NCBI RefSeq assembly: GCF_001632365.1
Contig: NW_024468525.1
Coordinates: 453,279-517,278 of the forward strand
Source: Laetiporus sulphureus 93-53
Taxonomy: Eukaryota > Basidiomycota > Agaricomycetes > Polyporales > Laetiporaceae
Length of the DNA stretch: 64,000 nucleotides
Reading direction: 5' to 3'
Made by a program: the position numbers and the translations under genes. The notes beneath the pieces were generated by a model. That model worked only from the letters and a program-made list of their open reading frames with translations. It did not search any database and was not told the DNA's origin. Below, one piece after another: positions 46,724-58,309 of the stretch; the stretch's first letter is position 1, and each line of letters opens with the position of its first letter.

Positions 46724-48283
46724 TCACGTAGGCTTCACGAATAACATTTTCGTGTCGACCTGCAAATGGCGGAAGTCAGCCAGACTCAAAGCACAGTAAG
46801 CGTTGGACAAGCACACCTTCGCAACAGCCTCATCCACTGCCCGCTCAAAGACCGAGAAAAAGTCTAAGATTTTCCCAATGTGGCGGAGACATTGACTGCA
46901 CTTCTCCAAGTCTCGTATTATTTCTTCGAGCATTGCCTTGTGGGCAATAGCGACAGCTGCAGAGGGTCAGTCTAAAAGCAGCGCAGCTGCTTTTGAGAAA
47001 TAACACGTCAGCCACGTTGGGTTGGAATCCAGCCGCCAACGGCCGCACTGCGAACATGAGACAGTAGTCAGGGATATCCGCACGGAGGGTACTGCAACTT
47101 CCGGCGTAAAAAGTTCGGCGGCAGTCTCTCCGCATTTCTTATGATACTGTAGGAGACGATAGTAGGGACCTGCCATCGTAGACTCCATACATATAACGTA
47201 TGTTGCAAGTAGCTCCTTTCGACTTCGCGTTCGAAGTAACCCAGCGGCATCCTTAGCTAGCTCCGTCCATTCATGGGACGATGCAATCAAGTATGATGTC
47301 AGCGCGTCCGACGGAGTTAAATCCGTGAATCGACGAGAGAGAAAAGAGATGGCTTTGCCCATCTCGTATCTCTTGGCAGCTGCGAGCACTGGTGCAAGTG
47401 ACTGTGCGTCGTTCAATGTTGGAGTCTCCAGAGGATAGCAGCAACGTAGAAGCACATCGATCGTCTTGCTATCTTCTGGAACGGGCAGGATGAGTGAGCC
47501 ATGGGCTTCATTCTTTCGTTCTGCAGCTTCCGATAGCATCGTCCGCCAGACAGGAGAGGCTAACTTCATGATTGCGCCCAGAGCTCTGAAGCGTACTCCG
47601 TCTGACGTGACAATATCGATGTCGGCGTGTGTATCATTGAAGGGAAACGAGGCATCGCGGTAGTGGGATGAATCCGACCGAAATCCCTGTTGCGTACCTT
47701 GATGGCCGCCTAAAACGTACCATACCGCGCGCCCCTGCTGACTCTGTACCAGCCTGCGGTAGCAGCCCGCAGAGATCGTCTCCAGCTCAGGAACGTACAG
47801 ATCCGGCACAGCGTGCTGCGCGAGGACCTCCTTCGATGCCTGTCGTGCCAACGTTTCAAAACTATGCTTGCAGGCAATGGCGAAGACACGGAGGGGCATT
47901 TTCTTAATGAACATCGGCAACACGCGGTTTTTAACGTAATCGACGCCCGCATTCATGTCGTACTTCAGTGCGGCCTCGAGCGTAGAGCATGCGAGTTCGA
48001 AGGAGCTGATGTAGGGATCGGGGACGGGATAACAAATCCGGAGGAGTACGTCTAATGTCTTGTTGTTTTCCGTTACGTCGATCGCTTCCGGTGGACTGCT
48101 TGCGGGCTGAGGCAAACGGAACATGGTCTCGAAGAACGGTGAGGCGACTGTGAGGATGGCGCGGTGAACATGGAAATCAACGCCGTCCGATGAACGGAGC
48201 ACAACGTCCGCGTCCGTTCTGTTGAAAGGGAAGCCTGCATGTTGAGTAGTCTTTGACGAGGGAGTAGAGCCGGTGGCCGCCAT
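46724..48283 (-). CDS. Tandem BTB/POZ protein, tail cut by an in-frame stop (member H)
   Basis: The start at 48283 (MAATGSTPSSKTTQHAGFPF) opens a frame of 438 codons that stops at TGA 46967-46969. BTB1 reads FNRTDADVVLRSSDGVDFHV, HRAILTVASPFFETMF and LLRICYP; BTB2 reads FNDTHADIDIVTSDGVRFRA followed by LGAIMKLASPVW, lacking the usual His. Linkers are PELETISAGCYRRLVQS and ICMESTMAGPYYRLLQYHK. After the TGA the same frame continues PSAAVAIAHKAMLEEIIRDL and a Cys-Ser-Gln-Cys pair up to 46817, where a 57-bp intron leads to a last exon VDTKMLFVKPT ending at 46724, just as in members G and I. So the stop removes about 60 residues relative to its relatives. A shortened but working protein (46967-48283) and early decay are both possible. 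Confidence 0.75.
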
Positions 48284-48997
48284 ATCGATGAATGGACTTG
48301 AGGAGAACGACCAACCTATGGTGCAGATTCCGGCGGATATGTGCCGGCGGATTCCGCCGGATTTCTACCCCGAAAGTAAGGTGGCTCACCGACAATTTCT
48401 CGTAAGCTACATATGTTTTGGAGTGTCTAGCATGAAATCCTGTACATAGGTCGGACTTGAGACACGCTGAGCGCTTGTTGAGCAGGAAGCAGCTGATCAG
48501 GTGGCCACAACGTTCGCACGGAGGCTTGCAAGGATACATCTATGAAACAAGATACCTAAAAAGATACATGCCCATGCAACCGACATACGGACATACGCTA
48601 AAACACTATGTACGCTGCTGTATCGTATTAGAATTGAGGGTAGGACCGCCGACTGCCCAAGATATAAAACAAGTCCAGACACACACCAACATCGAAACGA
48701 AAGCGAATAACAACACCCCGCCGGCGCGCACGGTCGACCGTACGGGAATAGAGCAAGAGGGCGAGCCCAGTATTGGGAAATCGTAAACAATGTGCACATT
48801 AAGTTCAGGCCGTGTGAATGTAGTGGGGAAGTTCCGTGCGGCAATGCGAACATGAACATCGGGTTACCAATGCGGATATCGTAGCCGAATATGCATAAGA
48901 GAATAAGTGACGTTTGCTTGAGGTGGCAGAGATGAAAGGCACCGGCGGTATACCCAGCACATTATGTACAGTACATGGGTTGGTGGCACGAGGGGAA
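48284..48997. other. Intergenic
   Basis: Upstream of member H and 3' of the REG1-like gene; nothing recognised. Confidence 0.4.
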
Positions 48998-51900
48998 TCA
49001 TGCTGTCCCCGCGTTCCATATCGACCCGAGGAAGCCTCTCGCAGACGACATCATGTCGGTGGCACGTCCAACAAATGATACGTCCTGCTGGACATCCCCC
49101 GAGGACCGCGGCACGCGGTCTCGAGCGCGAGGAATGGGAATAGGACTTGTCACGGATGCTTGCACCCCCGTGGGTGAGACCGGCGAGGTCGACGAGCGAC
49201 CATCAGCTTGCTCCTTGGATGGAGAAGGCGGTGCAGGCTTGACAGGTGCAGGCAAGACAGCATGCAACGCAGAGATGGGTGAGTTCGCCGGCGTCGGCTG
49301 CCGCGAGCGCTGCTCATCCTCTTCTGGTATGGGCGACGGCACGTTGAAAGGCGGAAGCTGTATGGTCGGTATAGGCGCAGATCGCGCATCACTTGTAGAT
49401 GGTCGCACCATATCCACGTTAGCAGTCGACGACCCAGACACCGACGACGTTGGCAACACAGGCTCAACCTGCATCTGCGGGGCGTCCATCAGCGTCGGCG
49501 AATACAGCCGGTACTCCCCCTGCCTCCGCGTCGGCGACTCGACCGCGCTCGGCGGACTCAAGCTAGCTCCCAATAATCGCCCCGTCCGCTCTCGCCCGCG
49601 CTCCGTCTCATGACCATCCATCCGCCCACGTCTGCCCTCCCGTTCCCGTCCACGTGCGTGTACCCCGCCGCCCAGTGCGAGCGCAGAACCGGTAGGTGAC
49701 AAACTACCCATCGGCGAATGCGTCCCATGACTCGAGCGCGAACCCGAGCGCTCGCGGTCCGAAATAGATGCTGCGCGTGAGAGCGAACGTCCCCGCGATT
49801 CGGAGCGGGAGTCAGTAGGACGCGGACAGCTGCCCGCCGCCGTCGGCGAGAGTAGTGCGGCATCAGAGCTCACGATTTGTGGGTGCGCGGTAGCGATCCA
49901 GGGCACAGGAACGGCGGGCGTCGACGTGTGGACGTATGTGGGCGCGCTGGTGGGGCTCTCACCGGCTCGATCTGCTAACGACGGACTGCCTTCACGCGAG
50001 CGCTCGTTCCGCTCCTCCATGGCCCCGTTCGCCTCATTCACCACCACGACAGGCCTCTTCTGAGGAGACGCAGGTGCGCTGCTACACCGGCCGGTCTGCA
50101 CGCTCGCCGCGCCGCCCTCCGCATACCGTACCACGCGTGGCGCCGCGCTCTGCTCTTCACGGAAGCCGCTCCGTCCCCGCTGCCTCCGCGCATCCGAGCT
50201 CGACCACTCCTCCGAGTACTCCTCCACTGTGTGGCCGTCGAAATAATCGAACGTGTCCTCCATGGTGACATCTTGGAGATCGTCTGTGTGTGTCGGCGAG
50301 TCAACCTGTGGCATATGCGGAAACAGCGTCGGTCCATGCACGTCGCCTGAGGGCGATGTCTCAGGTCCGAGATGTGACGGGAGTGGGAGCACACCGACGG
50401 TCGGTATTTGAGGTGAGTCCATTGGCGAGCGCGCCTGCGGCGATGGACTCGTACCGACGCTGAAATAGGACTGATGGTGATGATACACTTCTTCGCCAGC
50501 GACGCTGGGCGACGTAGGCAAGCTATATCCACTATGCGATGGAGGCGCATACACGAGCTCAACCTCCTTCGTAGAGGACGCCACGCGCCCCTCATTGACA
50601 GATACGAGGTTATTGCCGACCCCAGTGGTCTTGAGGATAGTCGGCGCGATGGGAGCGATGGTGACGTGCTCGCTTGTCGAGGATTTGCGAGACATGGATG
50701 GGCAGAAACGCGGATGTGATAGTATTGATGCGTCCATGTCTGATGATAACTTCGGACGGGGCACGCTGGTCATGGAAGATGATCGCGAGCGCGATGAGCG
50801 CATCTCAATCACATCATCGTCATCATCGTCCGAATCCGAGGCGATTGCCGGCGAGCTAGACGGATAGTATGGCGAGGATGACTGCTCGTCATCATCATCG
50901 TACAGGACTTCCGTGTCCTCCTCGTACCTGGTTTGTTAAGATTTTTCAGTGTAGCTCAGTCCAATGAGTGAACGGGATACTGACCCGTCATCGTAGTGAA
51001 ACACTGGCAATCCTCGGCGGCCGCCAGTGTTGGAGCGCTTCAAGTTAGGCTTCTCTATGGCGATGCACTGCTCCACGAATGTGTTGAAACTGATGTGCTT
51101 CTTCTTCAATCCGCCTCCCTCCGTGTGCGATCCGCTGCCTGCAGAGCTCTCGCCGCCACTGGAGTTCTCACTCAGCTCGCTACTCGTGGATTGGGACGTC
51201 TCGCTCGAAGCCGTGGCGGATAACGTGCTAAGCGCCACCGACGGCTCCCTCGATTTCGACGCAGATTCTTCAGCGATGATGCGCGGTGGAGAGTCTTTCC
51301 GATATGATCGGCCTCGCCTGCTGATATGCGTGTCGCTCTTCGTATGCAACAGCTGCGGCCGCTTCGGAGAGTGCTCCCCATCGTGTGCCTCGTCGTCGTC
51401 CTCCTCATCCTCCTCGGCTTCGTCGAACCAAGGACTGGATGGAAGAGATAACAGTTGGCCGATGCTGCGATGCTTCAAGATGGGTTTCCTGGGACCGGCA
51501 ACAGGCGAGATTGCGGGCTTGCCAGTCGGTAATGCGCCTGTACTGTTCTGCCGTTGTCTGGGAGTCAGGCTATTCGAGCTATGTGACACCGGCAACCAGT
51601 CGGAGCCGACGTGTAGAGGCCCATACAACCATGTTACATCAGAGTCCTTCAGCCTAAAGGTAGTGTCAAAGAAGTCAGAACGAGCGCGTTATGTGAACAT
51701 TGCAAATGTATGCAGATCGCATTAGGCTCAACCGCAGCGAACCAAGCGATCCATAAGAATCCGTGAGATTCCCCGGCGGGATTGCATCACCGCTATCAAT
51801 CGCGGCAGCGTTGGGATTCATAGCGATAAGATACTCCTGAACACGCCATCGTGTAGCCGACGCGTCCTCCTAGTGAAATCTGCCGTCGCTATCAACGGGA

Positions 51901-52436
51901 ACTTCACTTTGAGGAGTATTCGACGACGTTGCGACCTCCATCGAGTACCGATGCCTGAGGTGCCATGGAGATTGAGAACACGGGCCACACGCGATGTCAC
52001 CGGACATCAGTGATCCACCTCTGCTGCAGCACTCTCAAAGATGCCGTCCTGATCCCCCTCAACGACGAAGCGTGCTCGCCGCGGGGACGTGGAGGCACAG
52101 CATCCTTCGCCCCCGTCGTGAAATGAAAAGAGACTGAGCAAATGCAGACACGTACCAATTGAGCGTCTCTGGACTGATGGTCTTCAACTTATTTCTCTGT
52201 TTCCACCAAGTGCGCCAACTCGCGTTCTCAAGACGCATGCCGTTCGCGATTGCGTTCTTCTGGCGTGTCATATTCCTCCATGACCGCCAAACGTCTTCTT
52301 CCCTCCACTCGTGAGATAAATAATCGACCTGACCCTCTGGAAGGGGAGAGTAGGAATTGTCATCAGGAGCACAGTTATGCGTGACGGAGGCCAGGAGGAC
52401 AGGAAGATAGCTGGTGATGGTCGCAGGAACTGGCAT
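48998..52436 (-). CDS. REG1-like protein phosphatase 1 regulator (DUF1752)
   Basis: Large, mostly disordered protein of about 970 residues in three exons. Exon 1 (52436-52157) holds the DUF1752 block VDYLSHEWREEDVWRSWRNM and ENASWRTWWKQRNKLKTISPETLNW. After a 503-bp intron, exon 2 (from 51653) completes it (LKDSDVTWLYGP) and carries the near-Reg1 motif KKKHISFNTFVEQCIAIEKP, which in yeast Reg1 includes the RVxF-type docking site for the phosphatase Glc7. Acidic stretches and many Ser/Pro residues follow. Exon 3 (from about 50937, after a short intron near GYEEDTEVLYDDDD) encodes a Ser/Arg/Pro-rich tail ending GFLGSIWNAGTA at 48998. By homology it should target PP1 in glucose or nitrogen signalling; direct orthology to REG1 is inferred from two short conserved blocks. 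Confidence 0.78.
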
Positions 52437-55400
52437 CCTAGGATGCGGTGCAAAAAGGGGAAGAAGAGATGCCTGTCCGAGTACTGTTATACAGAAAAAG
52501 GCCAGAAGCGGTGCCGAGATGAGGTAGGGTCGGAGAGAGGCCGAGAAAGGCGACTAACAATACAGACAAGAGAGGACAAAAGCTGCAAAGCGCGGAAGCG
52601 GAGAGGGGGGATGTGGATGAGGTGAGAAAAGGTTTATGTCGAGAGACAAGACGGCATCAGAGGTGTTGGGAAAGAATGAAGGGACAGAAATGGATAGCAG
52701 TCGCCAGTGTGACGGCCTGTCCGCTTCGACCCGAGCGACGGGAAAATGCACGTGCCCCGCCATCTCAGCGTCGGGGCCAGATCATTTTCCCCCACCACCC
52801 GGCTTGCATCCAGCCTGCTCGCCCGGCCACGCCTCCTTAATCGCCTCCATCGCCTTCTCCATTCGTTTCTCACTCGCCATTCCTCCTAATTTTTTTCACC
52901 TTTCCATCGATGAGAGACGAGCGCAATTTTCTCGCCCCCCCCGATGGGCCCACCCTTTCCACGCACCGGCACGGTCCTCCAGTTTTCCCGAGATCCTGCC
53001 TCTGCGCGCCGACATCGCCTTATTCAGCCCTTTTTGGGTCTGGGACCCGCCCTCACAACAACCGCTCACGGATCATTCACGTTTCGCTGTGAACGCTCGC
53101 TTGAATCACAGCTTCTGGCTTCTGATGACCACCTGCGATGCTCGCAATGCTTCCCTCAGGCTCTCAGGCCCGTCCTCTGACGAACCAATCCGCATTCAGC
53201 CTCGAGTCAGCCGGCACTCACCCCGGACTCTGCACGACACAGCCCAGAGTGGAGTGAAGCAAACAGCGAGCGACACAGTCATTTGACTCCCATCTCGGAA
53301 CGCACGACACCGCCGGATCTTGTCCGGCCATCTTCTCGACGCGTCTCCGCTGATCCTACGTGCTGACGCGCGCTCGCACTCAATCTCACTCTATCTGCGT
53401 CCTGTCAATGTGACCCGCGTTTCGGAGAACTGCGATCTCTTTTGAACTTGACGACTTCCCCGCCGAGCGTTCTTTCAGCTGGCAATCATTTCTTACGTCC
53501 TCCTCACCCTCCTTCCGCGCTGCAGCCGACTCACGGGTTATATGCGCCCGTTGCTCGCTCTCATGTTCCTCCGTCGTGACTGTCGCCGCGCAATGGAACC
53601 CGCTTGACCAGTGGTTGTCCTGGCAAGAAGACAGCCGAGTCACAACTATTGCTGCCTTAACACACGCCCAGCATGACGCCTGTCTTCGCTCTCTGCCCTG
53701 CCCAACACGCAGCCCATTGGAATTTCGTAATGTGCGTCGGGGAATCTCGTAACAGCGCTCATGATTTCATCTTGTCCACAGCAGTTGCACCGCTCAGTGT
53801 GGGGATGCGGGGTGATAGGCACCCCGGCTTGCAAACGTGCCGAAATGCGCTGCACGTGCGCGTTTCCCGCCCACACGACCTATTCATGTACGTACGCTAG
53901 TGTCGCCCTCGTTGATGCTGGTATCACCTGGAGCCACGGTTACGACGTCGTTTCATTTCCAGTTGTGATGCGCTCGTTCTCGATGCGGGGAAGCTGCCCC
54001 ATGGCACCGGATCTCCTTGGCATGACCACAGCCGAACAAGTTGATGCAACGCAGACGGGCTTTTTCTCGGATCCTCGACGGCACGCCGGTGTCTGCTCCG
54101 CACGGCAAATGGAGGTGTCCTCAACCGGAAGTAGAGTGGCCTGATATCGGGTGGCGTCGAGCTCCGAGCCGCGTCATCGAGACGGTGGTACAAGGTAGCT
54201 CGACATGATGTTACGTGCACGGAGTTGAGGTGCCCATGGGACCAGAGTGTGGTTCGTGAGAATCACATGGGACAAGTTGTGTGGTTCGATGGTCGTGCTA
54301 GGGTTATGTAGGCGGTGAGTGACCACGAATCCCGTTAGTAGGCATCCTCACATAACCAATGATGGACTTATTCAGCCTGATAGCTAGCCAATGAGCTGCA
54401 TACGACGATGTGCCGCAACCGGTTTGAGGGGTTAATCCGCAATTAGCTGCTCTCGACCCATACGAAAGGTCCTCCGGAAAAAAGCGATGTGCCACAATGT
54501 GAACGTTCACCTGCGCATTCCATGCGTCCCCTTTGTGCTGACTGCGCAACGGACACGATCCTCCGTATTGGAGCAACCTGTGATTTCAGTTCGTATTGGG
54601 AGTTTTGACTTCGAGGTGCCATATAGGAGAGTCGGAAATGGAGATCACGTGCAAGGTGACGGGCAGAGGGCTTGGGTCTCAGCTTGCGTGTTGAGATGAT
54701 CTGCGATCACTGAGTAGGGCATGGTGCGAGGATCACGCTCGGTGAGTGATCTGTCGAGTGTCAGCGCGGTTCTTATATGACCGTGAATGCAGTGAATGGC
54801 AGAATTCAAACAACGATGTGCTGCAACATGGCCTGTTCGTTCGTCATTGTCCCTTAATCTCGGGAATGGCTGCGCACGTCTTCACCCCGGGATCGTGCTA
54901 TGCCTACAGCTTCCAGCCAAAATGTGCATTTTATCGTGGTAGGCTCAATGTTTTGCATGATCATCATGCAATCGCGTGATAACGCAGTGGAGCACCTCGC
55001 TACCATGTTTCTTGACTTTAACCAGTGCAGACCACAAAGCTGAAGCGCTATCTTTATGGATTCAATTATTCTTGTCATTATCCATCTGCAAAGTGGATAT
55101 GTCTGTAGGGCTTACAGAGCACTACATTGCGATACGTATTCTTCATTCTTCCGCATACATAGTCATGCCCAGTCTGCAGATATCGTATGGTCATCTGATG
55201 GGATATATCTCCGAGTCTACCGCAGCAAGCTCCATTCGGCGTTTCCATACTTGGTGAAGCTCATTTCCGTTCATCTAATGGTGTAATTAGCCTCGAAATC
55301 GTGGACACTGGCCGATGAAGATGCGGAGATCCCAGAAGTGCTTATTCACGCTTGCTACGGTATGCCGCCGGAAATACCGTGCCTGTATGCGTCGTCTCTA

Positions 55401-56641
55401 TCTTTGCTGGAGACGCTATGGCGACCACCCGCGGAGTACGTCTGGACACAGTCTCTCTCTACACGCAGAGCACCTTCGACATAGAGGTGAGAGATCCGGC
55501 GAGGAATCATGCACATGGGCGAGACGAGCGATGGCCGAAAGCGACGCGGGAGATCGCAGCATTGCATCGTTTATACGTTGCAGCATTGGAATAACTGCAG
55601 TTACACTAATTCTCACGGCTGCTCCAGTGTCAATACGGAGATGGCGATGTAGAGGATACCATGTTCGGGTTCTGCACTCTGCACAGTCCAGATGCCTCCG
55701 GCACCTCCGGCGTTCATCCATTCTGTAAAAGGCGCTGCAGCGTCCTGACAGTTTACGGCCTCACGAATGACCGCATCAACCCTTCTGGAGGATAGCAGGA
55801 CGTTCCATCTCCTTCTGCATACACACCTCTGCGGTGGATGCAGTATCAAATGGAAGACGTCTTGTGGTTCATTGGTCTCCTGGTCCAGCCACCTTGACTA
55901 CTAGAAGCCGTTCCTCAAGTCTGGGCCGAAGGCGAACATCGTCCGAGCTTGTTCCGACCAGTGTATCGTTGACAATCTGCTGTCAGCGCTATACGCGGTC
56001 AGCGGATTTAACGACCTGAACCTTGCTGCGTTCTGTGCTTCGCCTTTTGTGCAACCACAAGGAATGTGGATCTGTGGACCCGGCGGTTATATTCCGCGAA
56101 CCGGACGATGAGTTGACTTTCATTCTCCACTCGACACGGGACTAGATTTGTTCTGTGATACTTTGTGATGCTTGTTTGAGAAACAAGTCATCTCCTTACG
56201 AAGGATTCTCGTCTGTCTCTGTCTCATAGACCGTCTCTTGTCGCGATCATTGGTCCATTTAGCGATCAGCTCTACTGTGTATTCAAGAATATGCCCAATG
56301 GGCCGTGTTCATGATGGGACGAGTTCAGCCTCATTGAGAAGCGCAAGGTCGAAGATACTCTCGCGATTGGATTTCTCGTATGCTACTAATAGGCGTGCAT
56401 GATCGTGGTTTTCGACACGAGCGCAGAGGGTTCTTGGCACGTGTTGTCAACTAGAGGTATCATCCCCAGATATATATCTGCAGTCCATCATCAGTCCATC
56501 ACCTAGCTGAGACGATCGCGAAACATCCCGTACGTCGCTCGTTTCAAGACCTTTGATGAACTCCACCGATGATGATGCAGAACCTTTCTCAGCCCCAAAC
56601 TGTCACCTGTTCGAGCTCCTTCTGTCGCATCATTCAGTGCA
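52437..56641. other. 4.2-kb region without a recognised gene
   Basis: The first part (52437-53500) is a pyrimidine-rich promoter and leader of the REG1-like gene with spurious GC-driven ORFs. From 53.6 to 56.6 kb only short ORFs occur. A stretch at about 55310-55600 has two overlapping open frames (EIPEVLIHACYGMPPEIPCL and TTRGVRLDTVSLYTQSTFDI) that might be a gene relic, but no family is recognised. Confidence 0.4.
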
Positions 56642-58309
56642 TTGACGATGAGCCGCATCGCCACCACTCCTTTCGATAGGTCAGATGCGGACGTCATACT
56701 TCGTGCAGCCGACCTCGTGGAGTTCCGCGTCCACAAAAATATCCTGGCGATATCGTCCTCATTCTTCGAGACCATGTTCAGTCTGCCACAGTCACGCCAA
56801 GAGGTCGGGAAGGCTCTCCCGGTGGTGCCAGTAACAGAGAGGAGTGCCACGATTGATACACTTCTGCGGATCATCTATCCTGTCAGAAATCCATTCATCG
56901 CTTCCGTGAAACTCGCACACGATACGCTCGAGGCTGCGCTCAAATACGATATGGTGGTAGCGGCAGATTATACGAAGCAAGAATTGTCGGGATTCATCTA
57001 CACGGAGCCGCTTCGTGTCTTTGCCATTGCCTGTATACATGGTCTCGAGAAGATCGCCAAAAAAGCGGCAGACGAGGCGGTCACCAGGGGCACTATAGCT
57101 GGTTCGTACGTTCCTGAACTGGAACATATCTCCGCTGCGTGCTATCATAGGCTGTTGCAGTACGAGCGCGTCACCGCCAAGGAAAGGATTTCATTCGAAT
57201 TTTGCCGTAGCCAGACCACGAAGGAAGACCCCAGCAAACCGAAGGTTACTGCTCCATCAGACGATCACAGCCCGGCATACCTATTCAATGAAGCTGCCGA
57301 TGTCGAGATCGTCACGTCAGACAAAGTGCGCTTCCGAGTAAACGGTGATATAATCAGCCTCGCCTCGCCTGTCCTCTGCGACAAACTGCTTAAAGCGAGA
57401 CGCGAGACAAAGCATTATGCACTGCATGGCATTGCCACAGGTCGGACGCGTTCAGTCCTTACCGTACCGGAACAAAGCAGCACGATGAAGGCACTTTTGC
57501 AGTTATGTTACCCTTCAGACATGCCAGTTTTGAGCGATCAATCGATCTTGATCTCGGTGTTCTGCGCTGCTAAGACCTACGAGATGAAAAGGGCGGTGGA
57601 TCTCCTATGGGGGAAATGGTCAGAGTTCACTTCATCCAATCCATTGCTATCATTCTTCATCGCATCATCCATTGAATATCGAGAAGCGACCACACTCGCC
57701 GCTAAAGCGCTCCTGTCCAAAACAAGAAGTGAGCTCAAAACAACGTACATCGACTACATGGAAATCGCGAAGGCGGGCCCCTACTATCGCCTCTTGGAAT
57801 ATCACAAGAGTTGCTGTCGAGTGGCTCGTGATCTCCTTTATTCACGATCTAGCCTATCACAGCAGTTTCGAGACAAAGTCAATGCCATGCGATGTCGACA
57901 CCATACACATGCAGTGTCATCAGTGCCAGCAATTGCTTCATCCTCAGTTGAACCGGATTGGGCTCGTGCATATCTATCGTCCGCTAAGGAGCTTCTGGCT
58001 GTCCTGCCAGATGCTTCTGTGGCCAGGAGTGATGCCGTGCTCGGAGAGTTGCTCCTTCAGTACACGACCAGCGCTTGTAGCTCTTGTCGTAAAAAAGCAG
58101 GCCTCGCCATTGGCGTATGTACCGCATTGGAAAATGAAATTGAGAAAGCGATCACGAAGGTAAAATTTGAATCTGATTGACTTCGTTATTTTTTCAAGGA
58201 CGAACGCGTACTTTTTCAGGTCGATACCGCCATGCTTTTCAATAAGTATTGCAGCCCGTTCGGATTGATGCCGAAAAACCACTTTAGCCGCGCACTGTAT
58301 GCTGTATGA
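56642..58309 (+). CDS. Tandem BTB/POZ protein with Cys-rich tail (member I)
   Basis: About 535 residues: exon 1 56642-58159, a 60-bp intron, exon 2 58220-58309 starting VDTAMLF. Start MSRIATTPFDRSDADVILRA; an ATG six bases upstream at 56636 is not in this frame. BTB1 (about 8-125) has FRVHKNILAISSSFFETMFSLPQ and LLRIIYP, with linker PELEHISAACYHRLLQYER. BTB2 (about 215-330) reads FNEAADVEIVTSDKVRFRV followed by NGDIISLASPVL, again without the His. Linker 2 is IDYMEIAKAGPYYRLLEYHK. Cys pair SACSSC in the tail. Long identical stretches with member G (for example SDQSILISVFCAAK and YIDYMEIAKAGPYYRLL) make them recent sister genes in inverted orientation 17 kb apart. Confidence 0.87.

Noticed and set aside
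52636..53286. 216-codon forward ORF upstream of the REG1-like gene
   Set aside because: Pyrimidine-rich, low-information translation lying in the likely promoter and leader of the opposite-strand gene; no similarity seen.
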